DNA from: Eurosta solidaginis
Lineage: Eukaryota > Arthropoda > Insecta > Diptera > Tephritidae
DNA: 64,000 nt
Direction of reading: 5' to 3'
NCBI RefSeq assembly: GCF_040869045.1
Contig: NC_090322.1
Span: 80,065,675 to 80,129,674 of the forward strand
The notes beneath the pieces were generated by a model that had not been told where the DNA came from, searched no databases, and saw only the letters and a program-made list of their open reading frames with translations. Made by a program: the position numbers and the translations under genes. Below are positions 1-13,416 of this stretch, in pieces; positions within the stretch are counted from its first letter, which is position 1; each line of letters begins with the position of its first letter.

Positions 1-3000
1 TACAACGTGATAAAAGATAATATAATAAAATAAAATAAGAAATATCAAAATAAATTAGCATAAAAGATAATATACAAATTGTAATGTAATATCTTTGTAG
101 CAAATTTAATATACAACGTGATAAAAGATAATATAATAAAATAAAATAAGAAATATCAAAATAAATTAGCATAAAAGACATATACAAATTTTAATGTAAT
201 ATCTTTGTAGCAAATTTAATATACAACGTAATAGAAGATAATATAATAAAATAAAATAAGAAATATCAAAATAAATTAGCATAAAAGACAACATACAAAT
301 TTTAATGTAATATCTTTGTAGCAAATTTAATATTCAACGTGATAAAAATAATATAATAAAACAAAATAAGAAATTTCAAAATAAATTAGCATAAAAGACA
401 ATATACAAATTTTAATGCAAAATCTTTGTAGCAAATTTATTTATTTTTTGTTCACTATAAGACGTGCTATATCTAAAATGAGCATAAAATCTGGAAATGC
501 AAAAAAACATTTGGGTCAAATTTGCAATTAATTGTTATAAATAAATAAATTTAGTGAGTTTGAACAAAAGTTGACTCATTATTTCTGATTTCATTTTTTT
601 TAAAGCACCCAAAAAGAAAAACAAAGAATCTGTTAAGTAAAGACCCATGCTTTTACGTGTAAGTAAAATTTGTCCAAAAAAATAGGCCGGTTAAGTTATT
701 ACTTCTCTTTAAAGTTTTTTTGTGCGCTAAAAATTATTTTAGAACAATTTTTTCAGGATTTTGGTACAGACCAACCTAGGTAATTGGCAACAATGGGAAA
801 CAATATTTTATTTCAACAGAAAATGAGCGAAGCAGTAGTTCTCTCACCGTTTGGCGTGTACAACAATATACATATGTAGAGATGAAACATTTGAGCAACG
901 CGAAATTGAGAATTTGGAGCTATGTACTCAGGGGGGTTTGTGAACATAATGCGTCCTACAGATGGCAATTTCGATAGTTGCACAAATTTTCGAATGTACA
1001 AAAAACTTTTTCTATTAATTATAAACAAATAGAGTAATATTTGTTAACAAAAATAGGCCTATGCACTGCGGCTGATCAATACGAATCTATTCATATAACT
1101 TGTATATGATTTTACGTATGCTAAGTATGCGAAACAGCCTGCCAATTGATTATATGGAAATTTAGTTAGCGTATTAATATATAGATTATAGAGTAATATG
1201 CGGCCTATGCAATATTTCGACCTAAAATCGAAAACGTTTTTGGGTCGTTTTTTTCGTTTAATATACAACGAGAAATTTCCCGATTCAATCAAGTCGCATT
1301 TAAATAATAATAAACTAAGTTGAAATAAAAGATAATATAATAAAATAAAATAAGAAATATCAAAATAAATTAGCATAAAAGACAATATACAAATTTTAAT
1401 GTAATATCTTTGTAGCAAATTTAATATACAACGTGATAAAAGATAATATAATAAAATAATATAATGAATATCAAAATAAATTAGCACAAAAGACAATATA
1501 CACATTTTACTGTAATATTTTGTAGCAAATTTAATATACAACGTCGTAAGAAATAATATAATAAAATAAAATAAGAAATATCAAAATAAATTAGCATAAA
1601 AGAAAATATACAAATTTTAATGTAATATCTTTGTAGCAAATTTAATATACAACGTGATAAAAGATAATATAATAAAATAATATAATAAATATCAAAATAA
1701 ATTGGCACAAAAGACAATATGGACATTTTACTGTAATATCTTTGTAGCAAATTTAATATACAACGTGATAAAAAATAATATAATAAAATAAAATAAGAAA
1801 TATCAAAATAAATTAGCATAAAAGACAATATACAAATTTTAGTGTAATATCTTTGTAGAAAATTTATTTATTTTTTGTTCACTATAAGACGTGCTATATC
1901 TAAAATGAGCATAAGATCTGGAAATGCAAAAAACATTTGGGTCAAATTTGCAATTAATTGTTATAAATAAATAAATTTAGTGAGTTTGAACAAAAGGTGA
2001 CTCATTATTTCTGATTTCATTTTTTTAAAGCACCTAAAATGAAAAACAAAGAATCTGTTAAATAAAGACCTATGCTTTTACGTGTAAGTAAAATTTGTCC
2101 AAAAAAATAGGCCGGTTAGGTTATTACTTCTCTTTAAAGTTTTTTTGTGCGCTAACAATTATTTTAGAACAATTTTTTAAGGATTTTGGTACAGATCAAA
2201 ATAGGTAATTGGCAACAATGGGAAAAAATATTTTATTTCAACAGAAAATGAGCGAAGCAGTAGTTCTCTCACCGTTTGTTGTGTACAAATATATACATAT
2301 GTAGAGATGAAACATTTGAGCAACGCGACAATTGAGAATTTGGAGCTATGTACTCAGGGGGGTTTGTGAACATAATGCGTCTTACAGATGGCAATTTCGA
2401 TAGTTGCACAGATTTTCGAATTTACACAAAACTGTTTCTATTAATTATAAACAAATAGAGAAATATTTGTTAACAAAAATAGGCCTATGCACTGCGACTG
2501 ATCAATACGAATCGATTCATATAACTTTTATGTGATTTTACGTATGCTAAGTATGCGAAACAGCCTGTCAATTGATTGTATGGAAATTTTGTTCGCGTAT
2601 TAATATATAGATAATAGAGTAATATACAGCCTATGCAATATTTCGACCTAAAATGGAAAACGTTTTTGGGTGGTTTTTTTTTCGCTTAATATACAACGTG
2701 AAATTTTCCGATTCAATTAAGTTGCCTTTGAATAATAATAAACTAAGTTGAAATAAAAGATAATATAATAAAATAAAATAAGAAATATCAAAATAAATTA
2801 ACATAAAAGGCAATATACAAATTTTAATGTAATATCTTTGTAGCAAATTTAATATACAACGTGATAAAAGATAATATAATAAAATAAAATAAGAAATATC
2901 AAAATACTTTAGCATAAAAGACAATATACACATTTTAATGTAATATCTTTGTAGCAAATTTAATACACAACGTGATAAAAGATAATATAATAAAATAAAA

Positions 3001-6000
3001 TAAGAAATATCAAAATAAATTAGCACAAAAGACAATATACACATTTTACTGTAATATCTTTGTAGCAAATTTAATATACAACGTCATAAAAAATAATATA
3101 ATAAAATAAAATAAGAAATATCAAAATAAATTAGCATAAAAGACAATATACAAATTTTAATGTAATATCTTTGTAGCAAATTTAATATACAACGTGATAA
3201 AAGGTAATATAATAAAATAATATAATAAATATCAAAATAAATTAGCACAAAAGACAATATACACATTTTACTGTAATATCTTTGTAGCAAATTTAATATA
3301 AAACGTGATAAAAAATAATATAATAAAATAAAATAAGAAACATAAAAATAAATTAGCATAAAAGACAATATATGCATTTGAATAATAATAAACTAAGTTG
3401 AAATAAAAGATAATATATTAAAATAAAATAAGAAATTTCAAAATAAATTAGCATAAAAGACAATATACAAATTTTAATGCAAAATCTTTGTAGCAAATTT
3501 ATTTATTTTTTGTTCACTATAAGACGTGCTATATCTAAAATGAGCATAAAATCTGGAAATGCAAAAAAACATTTGGGTCAAATTTGCAATTAATTGTTAT
3601 AAATAAATAAATTTAGTGAGTTTGAACAAAAGTTGACTCATTATTTCTGATTTCATTTTTTTTAAAGCACCCAAAAAGAAAAACAAAGAATCTGTTAAGT
3701 AAAGACCCATGCTTTTACGTGTAAGTAAAATTTGTCCAAAAAAATAGGCCGGTTAAGTTATTACTTCTCTTTAAAGTTTTTTTGTGCGCTAAAAATTATT
3801 TTAGAACAATTTTTTCAGGATTTTGGTACAGACCAACCTAGGTAATTGGCAACAATGGGAAACAATATTTTATTTCAACAGAAAATGAGCGAAGCAGTAG
3901 TTCTCTCACCGTTTGGCGTGTACAACAATATACATATGTAGAGATGAAACATTTGAGCAACGCGAAATTGAGAATTTGGAGCTATGTACTCAGGGGGGTT
4001 TGTGAACATAATGCGTCCTACAGATGGCAATTTCGATAGTTGCACAAATTTTCGAATGTACAAAAAACTTTTTCTATTAATTATAAACAAATAGAGTAAT
4101 ATTTGTTAACAAAAATAGGCCTATGCACTGCAGCTGATCAATACGAATCTATTCATATAACTTGTATATGATTTTACGTATGCTAAGTATGCGAAACAGC
4201 CTGCCAATTGATTATATGGAAATTTAGTTAGCGTATTAATATATAGATTATAGAGTAATATGCGGCCTATGCAATATTTCGACCTAAAATCGAAAACGTT
4301 TTTGGGTCGTTTTTTTCGTTTAATATACAACGAGAAATTTCCCGATTCAATCAAGTCGCATTTAAATAATAATAAACTAAGTTGAAATAAAAGATAATAT
4401 AATAAAATAAAATAAGAAATATCAAAATAAATTAGCATAAAAGACAATATACAAATTTTAATGTAATATCTTTGTAGCAAATTTAATATACAACGTGATA
4501 AAAGATAATATAATAAAATAATATAATGAATATCAAAATAAATTAGCACAAAAGACAATATACACATTTTACTGTAATATTTTGTAGCAAATTTAATATA
4601 CAACGTCGTAAGAAATAATATAATAAAATAAAATAAGAAATATCAAAATAAATTAGCATAAAAGAAAATATACAAATTTTAATGTAATATCTTTGTAGAA
4701 AATTTATTTATTTTTTGTTCACTATAAGACGTGCTATATCTAAAATGAGCATAAGATCTGGAAATGCAAAAAACATTTGGGTCAAATTTGCAATTAATTG
4801 TTATAAATAAATAAATTTAGTGAGTTTGAACAAAAGGTGACTCATTATTTCTGATTTCATTTTTTTAAAGCACCTAAAATGAAAAACAAAGAATCTGTTA
4901 AATAAAGACCTATGCTTTTACGTGTAAGTAAAATTTGTCCAAAAAAATAGGCCGGTTAGGTTATTACTTCTCTTTAAAGTTTTTTTGTGCGCTAACAATT
5001 ATTTTAGAACAATTTTTTAAGGATTTTGGTACAGACCAATATAGGTAATTGGCAACAATGGGAAAAAATATTTTATTTCAACAGAAAATGAGCGAAGCAG
5101 TAGTTCTCTCACCGTTTGTTGTGTACAAATATATACATATGTAGAGATGAAACATTTGAGCAACGCGACAATTGAGAATTTGGAGCTATGTACTCAGGGG
5201 GGTTTGTGAACATAATGCGTCTTACAGATGGCAATTTCGATAGTTGCACAGATTTTCGAATTTACACAAAACTGTTTCTATTAATTATAAACAAATAGAG
5301 AAATATTTGTTAACAAAAATAGGCCTATGCACTGCGACTGATCAATACGAATCGATTCATATAACTTTTATGTGATTTTACGTATGCTAAGTATGCGAAA
5401 CAGCCTGTCAATTGATTGTATGGAAATTTTGTTCGCGTATTAATATATAGATAATAGAGTAATATACAGCCTATGCAATATTTCGACCTAAAATCGAAAA
5501 CGTTTTTGGGTGGTTTTTTTTTCGCTTAATATACAACGTGAAATTTTCCGATTCAATTAAGTTTCATTTGAATAATAATAAACTAAGTTGAAATAAAAGA
5601 TAATATAATAAAATAAAATAAGAAATATCAAAATAAATTAGCATAAAAGGCAATATACAAATTTTAATGTAATATCTTTGTAGCAAATTTAATATTCAAC
5701 GTGATAAAAGATAATATAATAAAATAAAATAAGAAATATTAAAATACTTTAGCATAAAAGACAATATACACATTTTAATGTAATATCTTTGTAGCAAATT
5801 TAATACACAACGTGATAAAAGATAATATAATAAAATAAAATAAGAAATATCAAAATAAATTAGCACAAAAGACAATATACACATTTTACTGTAATATCTT
5901 TGTAGCAAATTTAATATACAACGTCATAAAAAATAATATAATAAAATAAAATAAGAAATATCAAAATAAATTAGCATAAAAGACAATATACAAATTTTAA

Positions 6001-9000
6001 TGTAATATCTTTGTAGCAAATTTAATATACAACGTGATAAAAGGTAATATAATAAAATAATATAATAAATATCAAAATAAATTAGCACAAAAGACAATAT
6101 ACATATTTTACTGTAATATCTTTGTAGCAAATTTAATATAAAACGTGATAAAAAATAATATATTAAAATAAAATAAGAAATATAAAAATAAATTAGCATA
6201 AAAGACAATATATGCATTTGAATAATAATAAACTAAGTTGAAATAAAAGATAATATATTAAAATAAAATAAGAAATTTCAAAATAAATTAGCATAAAAGA
6301 CAATATACAAATTTTAATGCAAAATCTTTGTAGCAAATTTATTTATTTTTTGTTCACTATAAGACGTGCTATATCTAAAATGAGCATAAAATCTGGAAAT
6401 GCAAAAAAACATTTGGGTCAAATTTGCAATTAATTGTTATAAATAAATAAATTTAGTGAGTTTGAACAAAAGTTGACTCATTATTTCTGATTTCATTTTT
6501 TTTAAAGCACCCAAAAAGAAAAACAAAGAATCTGTTAAGTAAAGACCCATGCTTTTACGTGTAAGTAAAATTTGTCCAAAAAAATAGGCCGGTTAAGTTA
6601 TTACTTCTCTTTAAAGTTTTTTTGTGCGCTAAAAATTATTTTAGAACAATTTTTTCAGGATTTTGGTACAGACCAACCTAGGTAATTGGCAACAATGGGA
6701 AACAATATTTTATTTCAACAGAAAATGAGCGAAGCAGTAGTTCTCTCACCGTTTGGCGTGTACAACAATATACATATGTAGAGATGAAACATTTGAGCAA
6801 CGCGAAATTGAGAATTTGGAGCTATGTACTCAGGGGGGTTTGTGAACATAATGCGTCCTACAGATGGCAATTTCGATAGTTGCACAAATTTTCGAATGTA
6901 CAAAAAACTTTTTCTATTAATTATAAACAAATAGAGTAATATTTGTTAACAAAAATAGGCCTATGCACTGCGGCTGATCAATACGAATCTATTCATATAA
7001 CTTGTATATGATTTTACGTATGATAAGTATGCGAAACAGCCTGCCAATTGATTATATAGAAATTTAGTTAGCGTATTAATATATAGATTATAGAGTAATA
7101 TGCGGCCTATGCAATATTTCGACCTAAAATCGAAAACGTTTTTGGGTCGTTTTTTTCGTTTAATATACAACGAGAAATTTCCCGATTCAATCAAGTCGCA
7201 TTTAAATAATAATAAACTAAGTTGAAATAAAAGATAATATAATAAAATAAAATAAGAAATATCAAAATAAATTAGCATAAAAACAATATACAAATTTTAA
7301 TGTAATATCTTTGTAGCAAATTTAATATACAACGTGATAAAAGATAATATAATAAAATAATATAATGAATATCAAAATAAATTAGCACAAAAGACAATAT
7401 ACACATTTTACTGTAATATTTTGTAGCAAATTTAATATACAACGTCGTAAGAAATAATATAATAAAATAAAATAAGAAATATCAAAATAAATTAGCATAA
7501 AAGAAAATATACAAATTTTAATGTAATATCTTTGTAGCAAATTTAATATACAACGTGATAAAAGATAATATAATAAAATAATATAATAAATATCAAAATA
7601 AATTGGCACAAAAGACAATATGGACATTTTACTGTAATATCTTTGTAGCAAATTTAATATACAACGTGATAAAAAATAATATAATAAAATAAAATAAGAA
7701 ATATCAAAATAAATTAGCATAAAAGACAATATACAAATTTTAATGTAATATCTTTGTAGAAAATTTATTTATTTTTTGTTCACTATAAGACGTGCTATAT
7801 CTAAAATGAGCATAAGATCTGGAAATGCAAAAAACATTTGGGTCAAATTTGCAATTAATTGTTATAAATAAATAAATTTTGTGAGTTTGAACAAAAGTTG
7901 ACTCATTATTTCTGATTTCATTTTTTTTAAAGCACCTAAAATGAAAAACAAAGAAGCTGTTAAATAAAGACCTATGCTTTTACGTGTAAGTAAAATTTAT
8001 CCAAAAAATATGCCGGTTAAGTTATTACTTCTCTTTAAAGTTTTTTTGTGCGCTAACAATTATTTTAGAACAATTTTTTAACGATTTTGGTACAGACCAA
8101 TATAGGTAATTGGCAACAATGGGGAACAATATTTTATTTCAACAGAAAATGAGCGAAACAGTAGTTCTCTCACCGTTTGGCGTGTACAAATATATACATA
8201 TGTAGAGATGAAACATTTGAGCAACGCGACAATTGAGAATTTGGAGCTATGTACTCAGGGGGGTTTGTGAACATAATGCGTCCTACAGATGGCAATTTCG
8301 ATAGTTGCACAGATTTTCGAATTTACACAAAACTTTTTCTATTAATTATAAACAAATAGAGAAATATTTGTTAACAAAACTAGGCCTATGCACTGCGGCT
8401 GATCAATACGAATCGATTCATATAACATTTATGTGATTTTACGTATGCTAAGTATGCGAAACTGCCTGTCAATTGATTGTATGGAAATTTTGTTAGCGTA
8501 TTAATATATAGATAATAGAGAAATATACAGCTTATGCAATATTTCGACCTAAAATCGAAAAGGTTTTTGGATCGTTTTTTTTTCGTTTAATATACAACGT
8601 GAAATTTTCCGATTCAATTAATTCGCATTTGAATAATAATAAACTAAGTTGAAATAAAAGATAATATAATAAAATAAAATAAGAAATATCAAAATAAATT
8701 AGCATAAAAGGCAATATACAAATTTTAATGTAATATCTTTGTAGCAAATTTAATATACAACGTGATAAAAGATAATATAATAAAATAAAATAAGAAATAT
8801 CAAAATAAATTAGCATAAAAGACAATATACACATTTTTATGTAATATATTTGTAGCAAATTTAATATACAACGTGATAAAAGATAATATAATAAAATAAT
8901 ATAATAAATATCAAAATAAATTAGCACAAAAGACAATATACACATTTTACTGTAATATCTTTGTAGCAAATTTAATATTCAACCTGATAAAAAATAATAT

Positions 9001-10155
9001 AATAAAATAAAATAAGAAATATCAAAATAAATTAGCATAAAAGACAATATACAAATTTTAATGTAATATCTTTGTAGCAAATTTAATATACAACGTGATA
9101 AAAGATAATATAATAAAATAATATAATAAATATCAAAATAAATTTGCACAAAAGACAATATACACATTTTACTGTAATATCTTTGTAGCAAATTTAATAT
9201 ACAACGTGATAAAAAATAATATAATAAAATAAAATAAGAAATATCAAAATAAATTAACATAAAAGACAATATACACATTTTAATGTAATATCTTTGTAGC
9301 AAATTTAATATACAACGTGATAAAAGATAATATAATAAAATAAGAAATATCAAAATAAATTAACATAAAAGACAATATACAAATTTTAATGTAATATCTT
9401 TGTAGCAAATTTATTTATTTTTTGTTCACTATAAGACGTGCTATATCTAAAATGAGCATAAGATCTGGAAATGCAAAAAACATTTGGGTCAAATTTGCAA
9501 TTAATTGTTATAAATAAATAAATTTAGTGAGTTTGAACAAAAGTTGACTCATTATTTCTGATTTAATTTTTTTAAAGCACCTAAAATGAAAAACAAAGAA
9601 TCTGTTAAATAAAGACCTATGCTTTTACGTGTAAGTAAAATTTGTCCAAAAAATAGGCCGGTTAAGTTATTACTTCTCTTTAAATTTTTTTTGTGCGCTA
9701 ACAATTATTTTAGAACAATTTTTTAAGGATTTTGGTACAGACCAATATAGGTAATTGGCAACAATGGGGAACAATATTTTATTTCAACAGAAAATGAGCG
9801 AAGCAGTAGTTCTCTCACCGTTTGGCGTGAATAAATATATACATATGTAGAGATGAAACATTTGAGCAACGCGACAATTGAGAATTTGGAGCTATGTATG
9901 GGTTTGTGAACATAATGCATCCTACAGATGACAATTTCGATAGTTGCACAGATTTTCGAACTTATAAAAAATTTTTCTATTAATTTTAAATAATTAGAGT
10001 AATATTTGTTAACAAAAATAGGCCTATGCACTGCGGCTGATCAATACGAATCGATTCATATAACTTTTATATGATTTTACGTATGCTAAGTATGCGAAAC
10101 AGCCTGTCAATTGATTGTATGGAAATTTTGTTAGCGTATTAATATATAGATTATA
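1..10155. repeat. Complex AT-rich satellite, first block (111-bp monomers plus ~890-bp module)
   Basis: Runs of an AT-rich monomer recur every 110-111 bp; the landmark TACAACGTGATAAAAG lies at about 1, 112, 222 and 333. Between runs sits a conserved ~890-bp module that opens with TTCACTATAAGACGTGCTAT, starting near 434, 1862, 3500, 4701, 6335, 7760 and 9413. The number of monomers between modules varies (about 3 to 7). All copies face the same way. Because 111 is a multiple of three, the minus strand stays open across monomers and yields hydrophobic 37-residue repeats; I treat these frames as shadows, not genes. The last module is cut at about 10155, where S2 begins. The family is not one I recognise. 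Confidence 0.93.
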
Positions 10156-10640
10156 TAGACCAGTAAAACTAAACATAACATTAAATACTTTCAGTCTACG
10201 GAAAAAGCACCCTGGAATTCTAACAAAAGCAAAAGTTTAAGAAAACCCATATGGGCTGAAACAAAAATCCTCGTCTGATTAGATAATAGCACCTGATTGG
10301 CGCACCCAATTGACGGTGGTGAAGAGTAAAAACAACAAAGAGTAGAAAACGAGTTATAAGTAGAAACTTGCAAATGGCCTGATGTGCTAAACGCCAAGCC
10401 TTCAATGTATGGATCGCTGATGATAAACCGTCATGGGTTTTGAAATAGTCGGCTATACGGTCTGTGAACTTTGTTTTTTTTTCTAATTTCCTCGTTTTCT
10501 ATGTATAATAATTTAATATAATATAACATGTAAAATATACATTTTACAAACATAATAAACTTGGTCTTGAAGAAAACAAATTAATATAATAATTAATTAT
10601 TTGTAGACCAGTAAAACCAAACATAATATTGTTCGCTAAG
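10156..10640 (+). repeat. S2 repeat, single unit (~455-bp family)
   Basis: One unit of the S2 family that forms the array at 21995-34345. It shares the landmarks AGACCAGTAAAAC, CTGATTGGCGCACCCAATTG and CGCTGATGATAAACCGTCAT. It joins the 111-bp satellite directly on its left. An almost identical unit occupies 46166-46656, as part of the same duplicated block. Small open frames here are shadows. Confidence 0.9.
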
Positions 10641-11197
10641 ATATAGCTTTTGGTAATCTACGGGTTGTATATAAAAGTGGGCGTGGTCTTAAACCGATCC
10701 GGTCTGTTTATACTATAGATATTTCCTGATATAAAGAAAAAATATGTGTACCCAATCTTTTTACGATCCGTTAATTTTTCTTCGAGTTATGGAGGGATCG
10801 AGTTGTCGAAGCACAAAAGGCCGAATCGTTAAAAACCTCTTTATACAGAAAACATTTTTTATCGAATTAAAAAATTTCGAAAAAAGAAAAATTACCGAAA
10901 ATGGCCGAAAAAGTCGAAATTGGCATACTTAAAGCAAAACTCCAAAACCAATATTTTAAGGCAGTGTTTTATTATTATGGTTGTAATTTATGACAGCTTC
11001 AAAAAAACTATAAGACAACACCTATATTAAAAATCTGTTTCCTAAGCACAATAACGTAATTTGTGGAAATAGTATTCATATATAGTATATACATAGATAA
11101 AAAAAAAAGAATAAAGAGTTATATTTAACTCACAAAAATTTATCAAACTTCGAAAAATTTTTGCAAAAATTTATAGCTTATTATAAATATTTGATTC
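10641..11197. other. Noncoding stretch between S2 and LINE copy A
   Basis: No convincing gene. It holds a TATA-like TATATAAAAG at 10668-10677 followed by a short open frame from 10744 (62 residues). In the duplicate copy a 1-bp length difference in an A run changes that frame to 95 residues, which argues against coding. The stretch is AT-rich and ends where LINE reverse-transcriptase coding begins. It is repeated at 46657-47215. Confidence 0.6.
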
Positions 11198-13416
11198 ACT
11201 CTATACGGGGTATCTGCGAGATGATGGTGGGGACTGGTCGATGAGTAGCGAGGAGTCCCTAAAACTTTTACTGGACAATCATTTTCCCGATGTCCCAGTT
11301 GCGCAGGGATCTTCGCCTGCATGGTCGGCGGTCGTTTGCCATGCAGAAGTGCCTGCCATTCCAATACGGGAAAGTCAAATAACCTGGGCTATAGGTTGGT
11401 TCAAGCCCTATAAGTCTACGGGCCCGGATGGAATCATTCCTGCGCAACTTCAAAAGTCTTTGGGGTTTTCTGCCGCTGGTTGGCCATCATCTATACTAAC
11501 TGCCTCAGGCTTAACTATATCCCGAAGTCTTGGCACACGGTTAGGGTTATTTTCATTCCGAAGGCCGGCAGAAGCTCTCATGTATCCCCTAGGATTTCAG
11601 GCCAATCAGTCTCTCGTCGTTTCTTCTTAAGACGTTTGAGCGGTTGATTGAACTGTACCTACGGGAAAGGATACCTCAGGGGTTATTGTCGGCTTCACAG
11701 CATGCGTACTGCAAGGGCAGATCGACGGAAACGGCTCTCCATTCGATTGTAAAGCAAATAGAGGGGTCCTTAGAACACAAAGAGTATGTTCTGGGTGCCT
11801 TTCTAGACATCGAGGGGCTTTTAACAATGTCTTACCAGGGGCAATCGAAAGAGCTCTGGTGGGTTTAGGAGTCGAGTCGGCTCTGGTTGAATTTATTAGC
11901 AAACTTCTATGCGGCAGAATTGTCACAGCGGAGTGGGGAGGGGCCATAATTAAGAGGTATGTGTGCAGGGGTACGCCACAGGGGGGTGTCCTATCTCCTC
12001 TCCTCTGGGTTGTGGTAGTCAACGAGCTTCTTATGGAGCTGGAAGCCAATGGTTGTCGGGTGGTTTCCTATGCAGATGACCTCGCTATACTAGTCAGAGG
12101 AAAATTTCTGGGCATCGTGCGCGATGTTTTGCAGGGCTACTTGGATACTGTGGCTAGGTGGGCTGAATCATGTGGATTTGCGGTCAACCCGGGAAAAACG
12201 GAATTGGTTCTTTTCACAAGGAGATATAAGTTGCCCGATTTCAGAACTCCCTCGATTGGAGGGGTACCGTTGGTACTTTCTGATAGGGTTGAATATTTGG
12301 GGATTGTTTTGGACAAGAAACTGTCCTGGAGACCCAATGTGGAAGATCGGGCCAGGAAGACTGCCATTGCCTTGTACTGCTGCAGAGGGGCTATCGGAAA
12401 GAGATGGGAACTCTCGCCAAGAGTAGTACACTGGCTTTATGAGATGGTGGTCAAACCGATTCTGCTATATGGGGTGCTGGTCTGGTGGAAAGCACTGGAC
12501 ACGGCGAGCACCTTCAAAATGTTAGTGTCAGTGCAACGGACGGCGCTGAACGGTATCAGTGGCGCTTTCAGAACAACACCTACCTTGGCACTGAACATCA
12601 TGCTGAACATATACCCAGTAGATATTGCGGGAAAGGCGGCCGCGGCAAGCTCGTTGGTCAGGCTTCGTGATATGGGATATGGACTTTCTGACCGCGGACA
12701 TTATAGCCTTCTTACCAGTTTCGACTTTATCCCGGACAGAACGGACTATTGTATGCCGATAACTGCTCCCTATACAACCTTCACGCCAGTCATTCCAGAG
12801 AGAGAGGAGTGGGGAAGAGGAATTATCTGGGGCATGGGACCGGTTAACTTGTACACGGATGGGTCGAAGCTGGATGGAAAGGTTGGAGGGGGGGGGTCTT
12901 TTGTCAAGAGCTAAATTTAAGCCGCAAGTTTTAGTTGGCTGATCACTGCAGTGTATTCCAAGCGGAAGTTGCTGCGATTAAAGATGCGGTGGATGGAATG
13001 CTATCCAGTGCTACTACGGTTAGGGAATTTAACATCCACTCTGATAGGCTATCAAGGCCTTGAGCTCAACTACAGTGCGATCGAGGGTAGTCTGGGAGTG
13101 CCTAGCCTAGCTTGCGATTGCATCGAATTATTTTACAATTAAGATTATCTGGGTCCCGGGCCATAGTGATATCCAGGGTAACTGTCAAGCGGATCTCTTA
13201 GCCCGCATCGGTACAACTGAACCGGATGAAGATGGCTGTAGGGATTTCGGGATCCCGCTGGCCACCTGTGGATTGCTCCTCCATAGCTGGGCCTCGAGTC
13301 AGCTCAGTTAACGTTGGACGGACACCACGTCTTGCAGGGTAGCAAGATCTTTCTGGTCGAAAGTGGATGGCAGGAGGTCTGCTGAAATAATTGGGTTCAC
13401 TAAGGTTCACCTATCA
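11198..13416 (+). pseudogene. LINE copy A: RT plus RNase H, 5'- and 3'-truncated
   Basis: Broken ORF2 of a non-LTR retrotransposon. Recognisable parts in order: RT fingers (KSTGPDGIIPAQLQ near 11410), RT palm (TPQGGVLSPLLW at about 11970; catalytic YADD near 12070), thumb (YLGIVLDKKLSW near 12290), then an RNase H start (NLYTDGSKLDG near 12850) and a second RNase H part (WVPGHSDI near 13150). The combination of YADD RT with RNase H points to the I/LOA group; the exact clade is uncertain. Frame breaks lie near 11630 and 11822, at the G9 tract ending near 12897, and there is an in-frame TAA near 13308. The sequence stops abruptly at 13416, where a minus-strand gypsy element begins; the 3' part seen in copy B is missing. 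No ORF1 or 5' end is present. Confidence 0.9.

Noticed and set aside
813..1028. A 71-codon minus-strand frame repeated identically at 3875, 6715 and 43936
   Set aside because: It lies in the satellite module, and other modules (near 2300, 8250, 9870) break it. Identity follows from repeat homogenisation, not selection.
2631..3068. Long hydrophobic frames across the 111-bp monomers
   Set aside because: They come from a period that is a multiple of three and shift or end with each indel; no start context or non-repeat domain.
11143..11453. Minus-strand frames opposite LINE copy A
   Set aside because: They are shadows of the RT coding strand; no motifs.
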